A DNA stretch of 64,000 bases from Streptomyces sp. AC512_CC834 (GCF_019049325.1 NZ_JAGMUO010000023.1:62001-126000); one strand, 5' to 3'; counted from the first letter of the stretch, positions 1 to 9,980 are shown. Translations and numbers: made by a program. The notes: generated by a model not told the origin, from the letters alone.

Positions 1-9
1 CGGGGCGCG

Positions 10-48
10 GTCCCCGCCGGCGTCTGGGGCGGAGCCCCAGGGCCTCCG
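10..48. repeat. Left-edge copy of a Streptomyces intergenic hairpin repeat
   Basis: The first 50 bases carry GGTCCCCGCC and the stem-loop CTGGGGCGGAGCCCCAG. A related GC-rich stem (CTGGGGGC/GCCCCCAG) recurs at 15143-15161. Elements of this kind lie downstream of many Streptomyces genes and probably act as terminators. No gene is visible in the first 110 bases. Confidence 0.4.
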
Positions 49-110
49 CTTCCTGGCCGACCGAGACGGGTGGCGGGTGGGCAGAAGAGACCCGCGAAAG
101 CGCCGCAGGC

Positions 111-668
111 CTACGCCGGGGCGCCCAGCTCCGCCCACACCCGCTTGCCCGCGACCCCCGGCGTCCGTACGACGCCCCAGTCCAGGCACAGCCGCTGCAC
201 GATGAACATGCCGTGTCCACCGGGACGCCCGGCCCGGTGCGGGGTGCGCGGCGCCGGCTGGCCCGTGCCGCGGTCGGAGACCTCCAGCCGGATCACTTTC
301 TTCTCGCAGGTGATCCACAGCTCGTCCGGCCCCTCGGCATGCAGACAGGCGTTGGTGACCAGCTCGGACACCACGAGCAGTACGTCCTCGGCGGCGGCCC
401 GCTGGTCCGCGGTGGCGGAGGGCAGCCAGCCCCAGGCGTACAGCGCCTCACGGGTGAAGTCACGGGCCAGCGGAACGACCCCGCTCGCGTCCTCGAAGCT
501 CAGCCTGCGGACCTGCCGCCCGGAAGACCCAGAAGACCCGGAAGACACAGAAGACGACGACGCGGGCGCGGACGTCCCGGACCCGGGCACGCCCCCCTCG
601 GACACCCCGGAAGCGCCGCCGGGCTCCGGACCACGGTCGCCCGGCGAGTAGGGCCGGGTGGTGCTCAT
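111..668 (-). CDS. prsI: Anti-sigma factor, RsbW/PrsI-like ATP-binding protein
   Basis: 185-residue GHKL-type kinase/anti-sigma factor. A low-complexity Ser/Gly head (residues 1-50) precedes the HATPase_c domain. The N box ELVTNA is at about 102-107, the G1 DRGTG at about 132-136 and the G2 GGHGM at about 150-154. Such proteins bind sigma-B-family factors and phosphorylate a cognate anti-anti-sigma protein. The STAS partner lies upstream on the same strand and the sigma gene is divergent beyond it, matching, from memory, the prsI-arsI-sigI arrangement of S. coelicolor. Start ATG at 668. The Ser/Gly head is encoded by a repetitive GAAGACC-like stretch at 521-560. The symbol is by synteny; the family call is firm. 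Confidence 0.8.
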   Translation of the reverse strand: MSTTRPYSPGDRGPEPGGASGVSEGGVPGSGTSAPASSSSVSSGSSGSSGRQVRRLSFEDASGVVPLARDFTREALYAWGWLPSATADQRAAAEDVLLVVSELVTNACLHAEGPDELWITCEKKVIRLEVSDRGTGQPAPRTPHRAGRPGGHGMFIVQRLCLDWGVVRTPGVAGKRVWAELGAPA

Positions 669-866
669 CAGCGCTTCACCTCACCGATTCACCAGTTCAC
701 GTTTCAAAGTCAGTAGACAGCAAAGTCGTACACAGCCAGTTCAGAGACTCTCCTGCCCGACCGGACCGTACGAACACCCCTGTATTCGGCACGAAACACG
801 GGGCGGCGCGAAAACGCCCGCCCCGGTAGGCGCACGAAACCCTCCGCCGGCCGGACAAGGACCAGC

Positions 867-1244
867 TCAGCCGGACTCGTCGGCCAAGGCGGCCGCAAGC
901 GTGTCATGAAGGGTGAAGACCGCTTCGGCCCCCGTGATCTCGAACACACGGGCCACCACCGGCTGCATGGCCACCAGGTGCACACCGCCCCCCTCGGCCT
1001 CCGCCTTCAGCCGCGCGCCGAGCAGGACGTTGAGTCCCGTGGAGTCGCAGAACTCCAGGCGCGAGCAGTCCACGACAAGCCGGTTGAATCCCTTGGCGAG
1101 GCACTCCTCCAGCGGCTCGCGCAACAGATCGGCGGTGTGGTGATCCAACTCACCCGCCGGGGTCACGACGGCGCTGGGGCCCTCTTCCCGTACCTCGACC
1201 AGAAGCCGGCCCGACTGGGCACTGCCGACCGTCCCGCGGTCCAT
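867..1244 (-). CDS. arsI: Anti-sigma factor antagonist, STAS domain (ArsI-like)
   Basis: 125-residue single STAS-domain protein of the SpoIIAA/RsbV/BldG family. The motif EFCDSTGLNVLL carries the expected phosphorylatable serine at about residue 68. Unphosphorylated protein would capture the RsbW-like kinase and free the sigma factor. It is the first gene of a minus-strand pair with the kinase gene 198 bp downstream, and it diverges from the sigma gene, so all three partners of a partner-switching module are adjacent. Its length is normal for stand-alone STAS regulators. Confidence 0.85.
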   Translation of the reverse strand: MDRGTVGSAQSGRLLVEVREEGPSAVVTPAGELDHHTADLLREPLEECLAKGFNRLVVDCSRLEFCDSTGLNVLLGARLKAEAEGGGVHLVAMQPVVARVFEITGAEAVFTLHDTLAAALADESG

Positions 1245-1362
1245 GCCGTTTCTCTCTCCCGAGGTCGTGACTGCTGCTGACGACCTCGAACACTACGCCT
1301 TCCCACCGCACTCCGACACCCGAACAACCGCACACAAACGGACATACTTGCACATAACACAC

Positions 1363-1392
1363 TTGCGGTCTGCTCGGTAAACCCGGTAGGGC
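1363..1392 (+). promoter_or_regulatory. Possible vegetative-type promoter for the sigma gene
   Basis: TTGCGG (1363-1368) and TAGGGC (1387-1392) are separated by 18 bp, about 100 bp upstream of the preferred sigma start. I see no clean sigma-B-type GTTT/GGGTA pair here. Weak call from eye alone. Confidence 0.25.
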
Positions 1393-1495
1393 TAGTAAGA
1401 CACGTAAACCGACACGGCCGGCTTTGGAGGCGCCGCACACCGCAGTGCACGCAACTGGCTTCGGCAGCCGTATGCCGAGAACGATGGAGGACACC

Positions 1496-2410
1496 ATGTC
1501 ACCCCGGCTCGACGGATCGCGTACCCAAGAAGCGACGTCGACACTCCCACCGGAACATCTGGATCCCATCGAGCACCATGACGCGGTCGTCGACCACGAC
1601 GACGCACTCGCCGGGCTTCCGGACATCCCCGCGTACGCCGAGGTCGCTCCGGCGGACGCCCGGGCCCTGTCCAAGACCCTCTTCGAGCGGCTGGAGTCGC
1701 TGGAGGAAGGCACCCACGAGCACGCGTACGTACGCAACACGCTCGTCGAGCTGAACCTCGCGCTGGTCAAGTTCGCCGCCTCCCGCTTCCGCTCGCGCAG
1801 CGAGCCGATGGAGGACATCATCCAGGTCGGCACGATCGGCCTGATCAAGGCGATCGACCGCTTCGAGCTGTCGCGCGGTGTGGAGTTCCCCACGTTCGCG
1901 ATGCCGACCATCATCGGCGAGATCAAGCGCTTCTTCCGTGACACCTCGTGGTCCGTGCGCGTCCCGCGCCGCCTCCAGGAGCTGCGGCTCGACCTGGCCA
2001 AGGCCGGCGACGAGCTGGCCCAGCGCCTCGACCGCGCCCCCACGGTGACCGAGCTGGCCGAGCACCTCAGCCTGTCCAAGGACGAGGTCGTCGAGGGCAT
2101 GGCGGCGTCCAACGCCTACACCGCCTCCTCGCTCGACGCCCAGCCGGAAGAGGACGACGCCGAGGGCGCCCTCGCCGACCGCATCGGCTACGAGGACCAC
2201 GGCCTCGAGGGCATCGAGTACGTCGAATCGCTGAAGCCGCTGATCGCCGAGCTGCCCTCCCGCGACCGGAAGATCCTCTCCCTCCGTTTCGTCGCCGGCA
2301 TGACCCAGTCGGAGATCGGCGAGGAGCTGGGCATCTCCCAGATGCACGTCTCGCGGCTGCTGTCGCGGACACTCGTACGGCTGCGCAAGGGGCTCACGGT
2401 CGAGGAGTGA
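1496..2410 (+). CDS. sigI: RNA polymerase sigma factor, SigB/SigF family (SigI-like)
   Basis: 304-residue group 3 sigma factor. Region 2 (about residues 80-150) contains EDIIQVGTIGLIKAID and the core-binding/-10 segment FPTFAMPTIIGEIKRFFRD. Region 3 follows at about 160-215, and region 4 with helix-turn-helix MTQSEIGEELGISQMHVSRL lies near the C terminus. I chose ATG 1496 because GGAGG at 1486-1490 sits 5 nt upstream; earlier in-frame starts at 1424 and 1484 lack this. Such factors direct stress or differentiation regulons. The neighbouring anti-sigma and antagonist are probably its direct regulators. Confidence 0.9.
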   Translation: MSPRLDGSRTQEATSTLPPEHLDPIEHHDAVVDHDDALAGLPDIPAYAEVAPADARALSKTLFERLESLEEGTHEHAYVRNTLVELNLALVKFAASRFRSRSEPMEDIIQVGTIGLIKAIDRFELSRGVEFPTFAMPTIIGEIKRFFRDTSWSVRVPRRLQELRLDLAKAGDELAQRLDRAPTVTELAEHLSLSKDEVVEGMAASNAYTASSLDAQPEEDDAEGALADRIGYEDHGLEGIEYVESLKPLIAELPSRDRKILSLRFVAGMTQSEIGEELGISQMHVSRLLSRTLVRLRKGLTVEE

Positions 2411-2434
2411 TCCTCACCGCGTGACGCTTGCCCT

Positions 2435-2470
2435 GAAGGGGGGCGGTCCGAGGCCGGGCCGCCCCCCTTC
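2435..2470 (+). terminator. Terminator after sigma gene
   Basis: Perfect 12-bp stem GAAGGGGGGCGG / CCGCCCCCCTTC around a 12-nt loop, 25 bp after the sigma stop codon and facing the convergent gene, so it may work in both directions. There is no T-run, as is usual in Streptomyces. Confidence 0.75.
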
Positions 2471-2486
2471 GGGCTGCCGCCGCTCT

Positions 2487-2810
2487 TCACGGGGAGTTGG
2501 CGATCAGCGCCGCCATCGGCAGCAGCGGGGCCAGCCCGCACAGGAGCCAGAAAGTGCGCGGCGCGAGGGACGTCCGGCGCCGCAGCGGCGCGTTGACCAG
2601 CCACCAGATCATCGTGAAGACCGCCACCACAGGGACGACGATCACGAGCCAGAGCGCCATGCCGTCGTTCTCCGTCGGCTCCCGCACGGTCCAGCCCAGT
2701 TCCGCCAGCGGCCAGTTGACCATCAGGTACCACACGAGCCAGAACGGCACGACGCCCGGAATCCCGAGCAGCACGTTCACCAGGAACGGCGTCCACCAGT
2801 ACTTGGCCAT
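2487..2810 (-). CDS. Small integral membrane protein, unknown function
   Basis: 107 residues, strongly hydrophobic, with three likely membrane spans: about 7-32 (LVNVLLGIPGVVPFWLVWYL), 52-70 (LWLVIVVPVVAVFTMIWWLV) and 86-105. An Arg-rich cytoplasmic loop RRRTSLAPR lies between spans two and three. Probably a conserved actinobacterial hypothetical of the PLDc_N/YqjF-like size class, but no named family is recognised. It sits alone between the sigma terminator and hutI, 29 bp from the hutI stop, and could be read through from hut transcription. Confidence 0.6.
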   Translation of the reverse strand: MAKYWWTPFLVNVLLGIPGVVPFWLVWYLMVNWPLAELGWTVREPTENDGMALWLVIVVPVVAVFTMIWWLVNAPLRRRTSLAPRTFWLLCGLAPLLPMAALIANSP

Positions 2811-2839
2811 GCCGCCTCCGCCGCCGGTTCACATACTGC

Positions 2840-4072
2840 TCACACCTTACGCACGCCCCGTCGCCACACGCCCGCGACCAGCGGCACCCCCGGCCGGTAG
2901 GCCAGGTGGACGTGGCTGGGGGCGTCGAGGAGCGTCAGGTCGGCATACGCGCCCGGGGTGAGGCGGCCGACGTCGTCGCGGCGCAGGGCCGCGGCGCCGC
3001 CCGCGGTGGCCGACCAGACCGCCTCGTCCGGCGTCATCCCCATGTCCCGCACCGCGAGCGCGATGCAGAACGGCACGGAGGACGTGAAGGACGAACCGGG
3101 GTTGCAGTCGGTGGAGAGGGCGACCGCGGCACCGGCGTCGAGCAGTCGGCGGGCGTCCGGCCACTGGGCGCGGGTGGAGAACTCGGCGCCGGGGAGCAGG
3201 GTGGCGACGGTGCGGCCGCTCGCCAGGGCGTCCACGTCGGCGTCGGTGAGGTGGGTGCAGTGGTCGGCGCTGGCGGCGTCGAGTTCGACGGCGAGCTGGA
3301 CCCCGGGGCCGTAGGAGAGCTGGTTGGCGTGGATCCGGGGGTGCAGGCCCCTGGCCCTGCCCGCGGTGAGGATCGCGCGGGCCTGGTCGCCGTCGAAGGC
3401 GCCCTTCTCGCAGAACACGTCGATCCAACGGGCGTACGGGGCGCAGGCGTCGAGCATCTCGCCGGTGACGAGGTCGACGTAGGCGGCCGGGTCGTCGGCG
3501 AGTTCGGGGGCGACGATGTGGGCGCCGAGGAAGGTGACCTCGTCGGTGTGGCGGGCGGCGACGCGCAGGGCGCGGGACTCGTCGGCGGTGGTCAGTCCGT
3601 AGCCGGACTTGGTCTCGAAGGTCGTCGTGCCCTGGCGCAGCGCCTCGGCGAGGTAGCGGGTGAGGCCGGCCTCCAGCTCCGCGTCGCTCGCCGCCCGGGT
3701 GGCGGCGACGGTGGTGCGGATGCCGCCGGCGCTGTAGGGGCGGCCGGACATGCGGGCGTTGAACTCCTCGGTGCGGTCGCCCGCGAAGAGGAGGTGGGAG
3801 TGGGAGTCGACGAAGCCGGGCAGGACCGCCCGGCCGTCGGCGTCGAGGCGATTGTCAGTGGCGGGTGCTTTGCTTGATTCACCGGTCCACGTGACGCGGT
3901 CGCCTTCGATGACGACGGCCGCGTCCCGGATCAGTCCGAGTGGGGAGTTGTCGCCGAGGGAGGGGTCGTTGGTGACGAGTGCGGCGATGTTGGTGATGAC
4001 GGTGCTGGCCGTGCTGGTGCTGGTGCTCATGGTGTCCGTCGTGTCCTCGTGGGAGCGGGGGCGGATGGTCAT
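2840..4072 (-). CDS. hutI: Imidazolonepropionase
   Basis: 410-residue amidohydrolase-superfamily enzyme that hydrolyses 4-imidazolone-5-propionate to N-formimino-L-glutamate, step three of histidine degradation. The metal motif [15 protein letters not shown] spans about residues 86-100. Further support is KSGYGL, HANQ and the DCNPGSS motif near 322. It is the last gene of the hut operon, and ATG 4072 overlaps the hutF stop as ATGA. A second in-frame ATG at 4030 ([10 protein letters not shown]) could be the true start, because the intervening 14 residues look unconserved and neither site has a strong Shine-Dalgarno. Confidence 0.92.
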   Translation of the reverse strand: MTIRPRSHEDTTDTMSTSTSTASTVITNIAALVTNDPSLGDNSPLGLIRDAAVVIEGDRVTWTGESSKAPATDNRLDADGRAVLPGFVDSHSHLLFAGDRTEEFNARMSGRPYSAGGIRTTVAATRAASDAELEAGLTRYLAEALRQGTTTFETKSGYGLTTADESRALRVAARHTDEVTFLGAHIVAPELADDPAAYVDLVTGEMLDACAPYARWIDVFCEKGAFDGDQARAILTAGRARGLHPRIHANQLSYGPGVQLAVELDAASADHCTHLTDADVDALASGRTVATLLPGAEFSTRAQWPDARRLLDAGAAVALSTDCNPGSSFTSSVPFCIALAVRDMGMTPDEAVWSATAGGAAALRRDDVGRLTPGAYADLTLLDAPSHVHLAYRPGVPLVAGVWRRGVRKV

Positions 4073-5418
4073 GCGCGGAGGGCTTCTGCGGCCCGCGCGA
4101 GGGCCCGGGGCACATCGGGTACGAGGGTGTGCGCCCCGTCGCGTACGACGTGCCGCCCGCCCACGATCGTGTGCCGTACGTCCGCTGCCGTCGCGGCGAA
4201 TACGGCCGTCTCGGCGCCGAGCCTGGGCAGCGGCCCCGCTGTTCTGACCGAGTCCAGCGCGATCGTCGCGAGGTCGGCGCGGGCTCCGGCCTCGATGCGT
4301 CCCGTGTCGTCCCAGCCGAGGGCGGCGTGGCCGTCGGCGGTGGCGGCGCGCAGCAGGGCCGCGGCGGTCCAGTGGCCGCGGGTGTGGGTGCGCAGGCGCT
4401 CGTTCAGCTCCATCGCGCGCGCCTCTTCCAGCAGGTCGACGACTGCGTGGCTGTCGGAGCCGAGGGAGAGCGGCGAGCCCGCCCGCTGAAGCGCGGCCGC
4501 GGGGCCGATGCCGTCGGCGAGGTCACGTTCCGTGGTCGGGCACATGCAGGTGCCGGTGCGGCTGCGGCCGAGGAGGGCGATGTCCTCGTCGGTGAGGTGG
4601 GTGTTGTGGACGCCGGTGGTGCGCGGTCCGAGCACGCCGTTCTCGGCGAGGAGAGCGGTCGGGGTGCGGCCGTGGGCCTGCTGGCAGGCGTCGTTCTCGG
4701 CGGTCTGCTCCGACAGGTGCACATGCAGCGGGGCCCGCCGTTCCTCGGCCCAGCGCGCCACCGTCGCCAACTGGTCGGCGGGCACCGCCCGTACGGAGTG
4801 GATCGCGGCCCCGATCCGTGCGTGATCCCGTTCCTTGAGAAGTGAAGAGCGTTGCGCCCAGGCCTCCGCCGTGCCGTCGGAGAAGCGGAGCTGGTGGGTG
4901 CCCGGGGGTTCGCCGAAGCCGGAGGACAGATAGCAGGTGTCGAGGAGGGTGATGCGGATGCCGGCTTCGGCCGCGGCCTCGATCAGGGCCTCGCCCATCG
5001 CGTTGGGGTCGGCGTAGGGCGTGCCGCCGGGGGCGTGGTGGACGTAGTGGAACTCGCCGACGGCGGTGATGCCGGCCAGCGCCATCTCGGCGTACACCGC
5101 GCGGGCGAGGTCGAGGTACGTCTCGGGGGTCAGCCGGTCGGCGACGGAGTACATGACCTCGCGCCAGGTCCAGAAGGTTCCGGAGCCGACCTGGACGGTG
5201 CCGCGCAGGGCGCGGTGGAAGGCGTGGCTGTGGGCGTTGGCCAGTCCCGGGAGGGTCAGTCCGCGCAGGATCTCGGCACCGGGCGGCGGTGCGGGGACCT
5301 CCCGGCGGACGGCCAGGACGCGGCCGTCCGCCACCGTCACGGCGACGCCCGGCTCGACATGGGTGCCGAGCCAGGCGTGCTCCAGCCAGTACGTCCGGGT
5401 CCGCTCGGTGGAGGTCAC
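4069..5418 (-). CDS. hutF: Formimidoylglutamate deiminase
   Basis: 449-residue amidohydrolase that deiminates N-formimino-L-glutamate to N-formyl-L-glutamate plus ammonia. Metal ligands are visible as [13 protein letters not shown] (about 62-73), HVHLSEQ in the middle and the [19 protein letters not shown] segment. The start is GTG 5418, whose GTGA overlaps the stop of the upstream M20 hydrolase; its own stop overlaps hutI as ATGA. The much longer open frame up to 7110 is non-coding read-back through hutU and the hydrolase. HutF shows that this strain uses the two-step formylglutamate route rather than direct HutG hydrolysis. Confidence 0.92.
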   Translation of the reverse strand: MTSTERTRTYWLEHAWLGTHVEPGVAVTVADGRVLAVRREVPAPPPGAEILRGLTLPGLANAHSHAFHRALRGTVQVGSGTFWTWREVMYSVADRLTPETYLDLARAVYAEMALAGITAVGEFHYVHHAPGGTPYADPNAMGEALIEAAAEAGIRITLLDTCYLSSGFGEPPGTHQLRFSDGTAEAWAQRSSLLKERDHARIGAAIHSVRAVPADQLATVARWAEERRAPLHVHLSEQTAENDACQQAHGRTPTALLAENGVLGPRTTGVHNTHLTDEDIALLGRSRTGTCMCPTTERDLADGIGPAAALQRAGSPLSLGSDSHAVVDLLEEARAMELNERLRTHTRGHWTAAALLRAATADGHAALGWDDTGRIEAGARADLATIALDSVRTAGPLPRLGAETAVFAATAADVRHTIVGGRHVVRDGAHTLVPDVPRALARAAEALRA

Positions 5419-6632
5419 GTGCAGGCCAGCCCTTCCAGTACGTCGGCGAGTGCGCTCACCCCGGCCACGCAGTCGTCCTCGGCGGCGTGCTCGGCCGGGG
5501 AGTGCGAGACGCCGGTGGGGTTGCGCACGAACAGCATGGCGGTCGGGACGCGGTCCGAGAGGATCCCGGCGTCGTGTCCGGCGCCGGTGCCGAGGACGGG
5601 GACCCTGAGCTCCGTGTCGCGGCCGAGGATGCGGGCGAGTTCGTCGCGCAGGGCGTGGTCGAACTCGACGACGGGCGTGAAGGACTCGCGTGCGATGTCG
5701 AGGTCGACGCCGTGGGCGGTGGCGTACTCGCGGGCGGCTTTCTCGATGCCGGTCACCACGGTGTCCAGGCCCGCCTGGTCGGCGGCGCGGGAGTCCAGCC
5801 ATCCGCGCACCAGGGAGGGGATGGCGTTGACGCCGTTGGGCTCGACGGTGATCTTGCCGAAGGTGGCGACGGCACCGGCGAGTTCGGCCTCGCGGCGGGC
5901 GGCGAGGACGGTCTCGGCGTACGACAGCATCGGGTCGTGCCGGTCGGCGAGGCGGGTGGTGCCGGCGTGGTTGGCCTCGCCCCGGAAGTCGAACCGCCAG
6001 CGTCCGTGCGGCCAGATGGCGGACGCGATGCCGACGCGGTCGCCGGACAGGTCGAGGGCGCGGCCCTGCTCGACGTGGAGTTCGACGAAGGCGCCGATGC
6101 GGGCGAGCCGTTCGGGGTCGGGGCCGAGGGTGCCCGGGTCGTACCCGGCGTCCTCCATGGCCTGCGGGAGCGTGATGCCGTCGCCATCGGTGAGGCGGTG
6201 GGCCTGTTCGACGGTGAGCGCGCCGGCGGTGAGCCGGGAGCCGACGCAGGCGAGGCCGAAGCGGGCGCCCTCCTCGTCGCCGAAGTTGACGATGCCCAGC
6301 GGCCTGGTGAGCCGCGCTCCCCTCCCGCGCAGTTCGTCCAGGGCGGCGAAGGCGGAGACCACGCCGAGGGGGCCGTCGAAGGCGCCGCCGTCGGGCACGG
6401 AGTCCAGGTGGGAGCCGGTGACGACGGCGTCCCCCGCGGCCGGGTCGCCGAGCCAGGCCCACTGGTTGCCGTTGCGGTCGGTCTCGTAGGCGAGGCCGCG
6501 TGCCTCGGCCTGCTCCTGGAACCAGGTCCGGCAGTCCGCGTCGGCGCCGGTCCAGGCGGAGCGGCGGTAGCCGCCGGAGGCGGAGCTGCGGCCGACCGGC
6601 AGCAGCTCCGCCCACATGCTGTGGAAGCTCAC
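5415..6632 (-). CDS. M20 amidohydrolase, allantoate/N-carbamoyl amino acid hydrolase family
   Basis: 405-residue zinc hydrolase of the AllC/HyuC/beta-ureidopropionase group. Motifs are [19 protein letters not shown] (residues 73-91, ligands His75 and Asp86), GDEEGARFG (118-126) and ELHVEQG near 183. It is embedded in the hut operon with coupled overlaps on both sides (ATGA with hutU, GTGA with hutF). No N-formylglutamate deformylase of the usual HutG family is present. I infer that it removes the formyl group from N-formylglutamate, the step left open after HutF. An alternative is true allantoate or carbamoyl-amino-acid hydrolysis. Annotation transfer as allantoate amidohydrolase would miss the context. 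Confidence 0.85.
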   Translation of the reverse strand: MSFHSMWAELLPVGRSSASGGYRRSAWTGADADCRTWFQEQAEARGLAYETDRNGNQWAWLGDPAAGDAVVTGSHLDSVPDGGAFDGPLGVVSAFAALDELRGRGARLTRPLGIVNFGDEEGARFGLACVGSRLTAGALTVEQAHRLTDGDGITLPQAMEDAGYDPGTLGPDPERLARIGAFVELHVEQGRALDLSGDRVGIASAIWPHGRWRFDFRGEANHAGTTRLADRHDPMLSYAETVLAARREAELAGAVATFGKITVEPNGVNAIPSLVRGWLDSRAADQAGLDTVVTGIEKAAREYATAHGVDLDIARESFTPVVEFDHALRDELARILGRDTELRVPVLGTGAGHDAGILSDRVPTAMLFVRNPTGVSHSPAEHAAEDDCVAGVSALADVLEGLACT

Positions 6633-8356
6633 GCGCCGTCACCCTCGCCGGTGGCGCCGTCCACGCGCGCGGCGCCGTCCTCGTGCGCGGGGCCGTCGTC
6701 GCTGCCTTCGCGCATCGGCACCCGCACGTCGCGCTCGGCCGCCACCGACTCGGCGATGTCGTACCCGGCGTCGACGTGCCGGATGACGCCCATGCCGGGG
6801 TCGTTGGTGAGGACCCGGCGGATCTTCTCCCCGGCGAGTGCGGTGCCGTCGGCGACCGTGACCTGTCCGGCGTGGAGGGAGCGGCCCATGCCGACGCCGC
6901 CGCCGTGGTGGAGGGAGACCCAGGAGGCGCCGGAGGCCACGTTGACCATGGCGTTGAGCAGCGGCCAGTCGGCGATGGCGTCGGAGCCGTCGAGCATGGC
7001 CTCGGTCTCGCGGTACGGGGAGGCGACGGAGCCGCAGTCGAGGTGGTCGCGGCCGATGACGATCGGGGCGGCCAGCTCTCCGCTCGCGACCATGTCGTTG
7101 AACCGTTCACCGGCCTTGTCGCGCTCGCCGTAGCCGAGCCAGCAGATGCGGGCGGGCAGGCCCTGGAAGTGGACGCGCTCCCCCGCCAGCTTGATCCAGC
7201 GGGCCAGCGACTCGTTCTCGGGGAAGAGGTCGAGGATGGCCTTGTCGGTCCTGGCGATGTCGGCGGGGTCGCCGGACAGGGCGGCCCAGCGGAAGGGGCC
7301 CTTGCCCTCGCAGAACAGCGGGCGGATGTACGCCGGTACGAAACCCGGGAAGGCGAAGGCCCGGTCGTAGCCGGCGAGCTGGGCCTCGCCGCGGATGGAG
7401 TTGCCGTAGTCGAAGACCTCGGCGCCGGCGTCCTGGAAGCCGACCATGGCCTCGACGTGCCGGGCCATGGACTCGCGGGCGCGGGTGGTGAAGCCGGCCG
7501 GGTCCTTGGCGGCGGCGTCGGCCATGTCCTCGAAGGCGATACCGGTGGGCAGGTAGGCCAGCGGATCGTGGGCCGAGGTCTGGTCGGTGACGATGTCGAT
7601 GGGGGCGCCGATGGCGAGTAGCTGCGGGACCGTCTCGGCGGCGTTGCCGAGGACGCCGATGGACAGCGGCTTGCGCCGGTCGCGGGCCTCGGTGGCGAGC
7701 TGGAGGGCGTGGTCGAGCGAGTCGGCCTTCACGTCGAGGTAGCCGTGCTCGATGCGGCGGTCGATGGCGCGCGGGTCGCAGTCGACGCAGATCACGACGC
7801 CGTCGTTCATGGTGACCGCGAGGGGCTGGGCGCCGCCCATGCCGCCGAGTCCCGCGGTGAGGGTGATGGTCCCGGCGAGGGTGCCGCCGAACCGCTTCGC
7901 GGCGACGGCGGCGAAGGTCTCGTAGGTGCCCTGGAGGATGCCCTGGGTGCCGATGTAGATCCAGGAGCCGGCGGTCATCTGCCCGTACATGGTCAGGCCG
8001 AGGGCCTCCAGGCGGCGGAACTCCTCCCAGTTGGCCCAGTCGCCGACGAGGTTGGAGTTGGCGATGAGGACGCGCGGGGCCCACTCGTGGGTCTGCATGA
8101 CGCCGACGGGGCGGCCGGACTGGACGAGCATCGTCTCGTCCTGCTTGAGGGTGCGCAGGGTGCGGACCATGGCGTCGAAGGAGCGCCAGTCGCGGGCGGC
8201 CTTGCCGGTGCCGCCGTAGACGACGAGCTTGTCGGGGTGTTCGGCGACCTCGGGGTCGAGGTTGTTCTGCAGCATCCGCAGGGCGGCCTCCTGCTGCCAG
8301 CCCAGGGCGCTCGGCTCGGTACCGCGTGGCGCTCGGACAGGACGAGGTCCGGACAT
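6629..8356 (-). CDS. hutU: Urocanate hydratase
   Basis: 575-residue NAD+-dependent urocanase, which converts urocanate to 4-imidazolone-5-propionate. Recognisable blocks are [25 protein letters not shown], the [22 protein letters not shown] segment, the Rossmann-like [22 protein letters not shown] and the C-terminal HHGGGVGMG. Length matches the family. It is the first gene of the hut operon, with AGGAGG 7 nt before ATG 8356. The C terminus carries an extra acidic tail (about residues 545-575) whose DNA overlaps the next start. hutH is not in this window. Confidence 0.95.
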   Translation of the reverse strand: MSGPRPVRAPRGTEPSALGWQQEAALRMLQNNLDPEVAEHPDKLVVYGGTGKAARDWRSFDAMVRTLRTLKQDETMLVQSGRPVGVMQTHEWAPRVLIANSNLVGDWANWEEFRRLEALGLTMYGQMTAGSWIYIGTQGILQGTYETFAAVAAKRFGGTLAGTITLTAGLGGMGGAQPLAVTMNDGVVICVDCDPRAIDRRIEHGYLDVKADSLDHALQLATEARDRRKPLSIGVLGNAAETVPQLLAIGAPIDIVTDQTSAHDPLAYLPTGIAFEDMADAAAKDPAGFTTRARESMARHVEAMVGFQDAGAEVFDYGNSIRGEAQLAGYDRAFAFPGFVPAYIRPLFCEGKGPFRWAALSGDPADIARTDKAILDLFPENESLARWIKLAGERVHFQGLPARICWLGYGERDKAGERFNDMVASGELAAPIVIGRDHLDCGSVASPYRETEAMLDGSDAIADWPLLNAMVNVASGASWVSLHHGGGVGMGRSLHAGQVTVADGTALAGEKIRRVLTNDPGMGVIRHVDAGYDIAESVAAERDVRVPMREGSDDGPAHEDGAARVDGATGEGDGA

Positions 8357-8411
8357 GGTCTGCCTCCTGGTGGCTTGCTCCCGGCGGATCCCGGCGGATT
8401 GTTGCTACGAG

Positions 8412-8447
8412 TATTCATATCCTCGCTTCGTGAATAGAACTAGTCAA
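8412..8447 (-). promoter_or_regulatory. Candidate hut promoter with inverted-repeat operator
   Basis: TATTCA (8412-8417) and TGAATA (8431-8436) form a 6-bp inverted repeat with 13-bp spacing, in unusually AT-rich sequence between hutU and the divergent decarboxylase gene. On the minus strand TTGACT (8442-8447) is a good -35 about 18-20 bp upstream of GAGGAT/GATATG, so the repeat spans the core promoter. This placement suits a repressor site; the repressor is unidentified. The hutU Shine-Dalgarno is at 8364-8369. Confidence 0.45.
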
Positions 8448-8537
8448 TACGTTCGTGTCCTGCCACGGGCGCGTGCGAGTGTTTGGCTGGATGTACGGGG
8501 CAGACAGCGGGCAGACGGCGACGGTATGGAGGATCGC

Positions 8538-9980
8538 GTGAGCGACGGCACGGACATGAGCGGTGATCTCGGCGGCTCCGGCGGCTCCGACGGCCGCGAC
8601 GCGGAGCGGGCGGCGCGGGCGGCGCGGCGGGACGAGGCGGTGCGGGCGGCCGTCGAGCAGGGGCTGCTCGGACCGCGGACACCGATCGTCGGGCTGCTGG
8701 ACGTCGCCGGGATACGGGAGTCGGCGGCTGCCCTGCGGGCGGCGTTCGACGCGGTGGCGGCGCCGGGGACACCCGTGCTGCACGCCTTCGCGGTGAAGGC
8801 GTCTCCGCTGGTTCCGGTGCTGCGGCTGCTGCACGAGGCGGGCATCGGCGCCGAGGTCGCGAGCCCGGGCGAGCTGGCGCTGGCGCGGGCGGCCGGGGTG
8901 CCGGCGGAGCGGACGGTACTGGACTCGCCCGCCAAGACGCCGGACGAGCTGACGGAGGCCCTGTCGCTGGGCATCGCCGTCAACGCGGACAACCCGCAGG
9001 AGTTGGCACGCCTGGACGCCCTGGTGAAGGCCTCCCCCGACACCGCCTCACCCCTGGGAATCCGGGTGAACCCGCAGGTCGGCGGCGGCTCCATCGAGGC
9101 GCTGTCGACGGCGACGGCGACCTCGAAGTTCGGGGTGGCCCTGCGCGACGAGGGGGCGCGCGCGTGGGTGGTGCGGGCGTACCTGGACCGGCCGTGGCTG
9201 ACCCGGCTGCACGCGCACACCGGGTCCCAGGGCATCCCGCTGGCCCTGATGGCCGAGGGCGTGCGCGAGACGTACGCGCTCGCCGAGGAGATCAACGAGC
9301 GGGCGGGCCGCCGCCAGGTCGACACGCTCGACATCGGCGGCGGACTCCCGGTCAACTTCGCGTCGGACGAGACGACACCGACGTACGCCGAGTACGCGCG
9401 CGTGCTGCGCGAGGCGGTGCCGGGACTGTTCGACGGACGGTACGGGCTGGTCACCGAGTTCGGGCGGTCACTGCTGGCCAAGCACGGCACGATCGTGGCG
9501 CGCGTGGAGTACGCCAAGAGCGCCGGGGGACGGCCGGTCGCGGTGACGCACGCGGGCGTGCAGGTCGCGACGCGGACGGTGTACGCGCCGGGGGCGTGGC
9601 CGCTGCGGATCGCCGCGTACAGCGGCAAGGGCCGGCCGAAGGAGGGGCCCGACGTGGTGCAGGACGTGGCCGGTCCGGCGTGCTTCGCGGGCGACCTGCT
9701 GGCCGCGGGGCGTGCGCTGCCGCTGCTGGAGCAGGGGGACTACGCGGCGGCGCTGGACACCGGGGCGTACTACTTCGCGCACCACTACGCGTACAACTCG
9801 CTGGCGCGGCCCGCGGTGTACGGGTTCGCCGGGGGCGGGGACGGGGATGGGAACGGGAGTGTCGCCTTCGCCCCTGTGCGCAGGGAGCAGGCGATCGAGG
9901 AGATCGTGGCCGAGGCGGGAGGGGAGTACGGAGACTCGCTGACCGGAGCCTTCCGCCGTGGAGGTGCGGGCGGTTCGTAG
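8538..9980 (+). CDS. PLP-dependent decarboxylase, Orn/DAP/Arg decarboxylase family 2 (LysA-like)
   Basis: 480 residues with an alanine-racemase-type barrel. The probable PLP lysine is in HAFAVKASP (K87), followed by HTGSQG, the phosphate-binding LDIGGGLPVNF and EFGRS. The C-terminal segments CFAGDLLA and GAYYFAHHYAYNSLARP are typical of diaminopimelate decarboxylase relatives. GTG 8538 is preferred because GGAGG at 8528-8532 lies 5 nt upstream. It diverges from hutU across a short shared control region. Substrate is uncertain: the protein is longer than housekeeping LysA and may act on another diamino acid or on a peptide precursor. Confidence 0.85.
   Translation: MSDGTDMSGDLGGSGGSDGRDAERAARAARRDEAVRAAVEQGLLGPRTPIVGLLDVAGIRESAAALRAAFDAVAAPGTPVLHAFAVKASPLVPVLRLLHEAGIGAEVASPGELALARAAGVPAERTVLDSPAKTPDELTEALSLGIAVNADNPQELARLDALVKASPDTASPLGIRVNPQVGGGSIEALSTATATSKFGVALRDEGARAWVVRAYLDRPWLTRLHAHTGSQGIPLALMAEGVRETYALAEEINERAGRRQVDTLDIGGGLPVNFASDETTPTYAEYARVLREAVPGLFDGRYGLVTEFGRSLLAKHGTIVARVEYAKSAGGRPVAVTHAGVQVATRTVYAPGAWPLRIAAYSGKGRPKEGPDVVQDVAGPACFAGDLLAAGRALPLLEQGDYAAALDTGAYYFAHHYAYNSLARPAVYGFAGGGDGDGNGSVAFAPVRREQAIEEIVAEAGGEYGDSLTGAFRRGGAGGS

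Noticed and set aside
5419..7110. A minus-strand open frame that would extend hutF to over 1000 residues
   Set aside because: The extra 560 residues are Arg/Pro-rich shadow translation of hutU and the M20 hydrolase; the conserved HutF sequence begins at GTG 5418.
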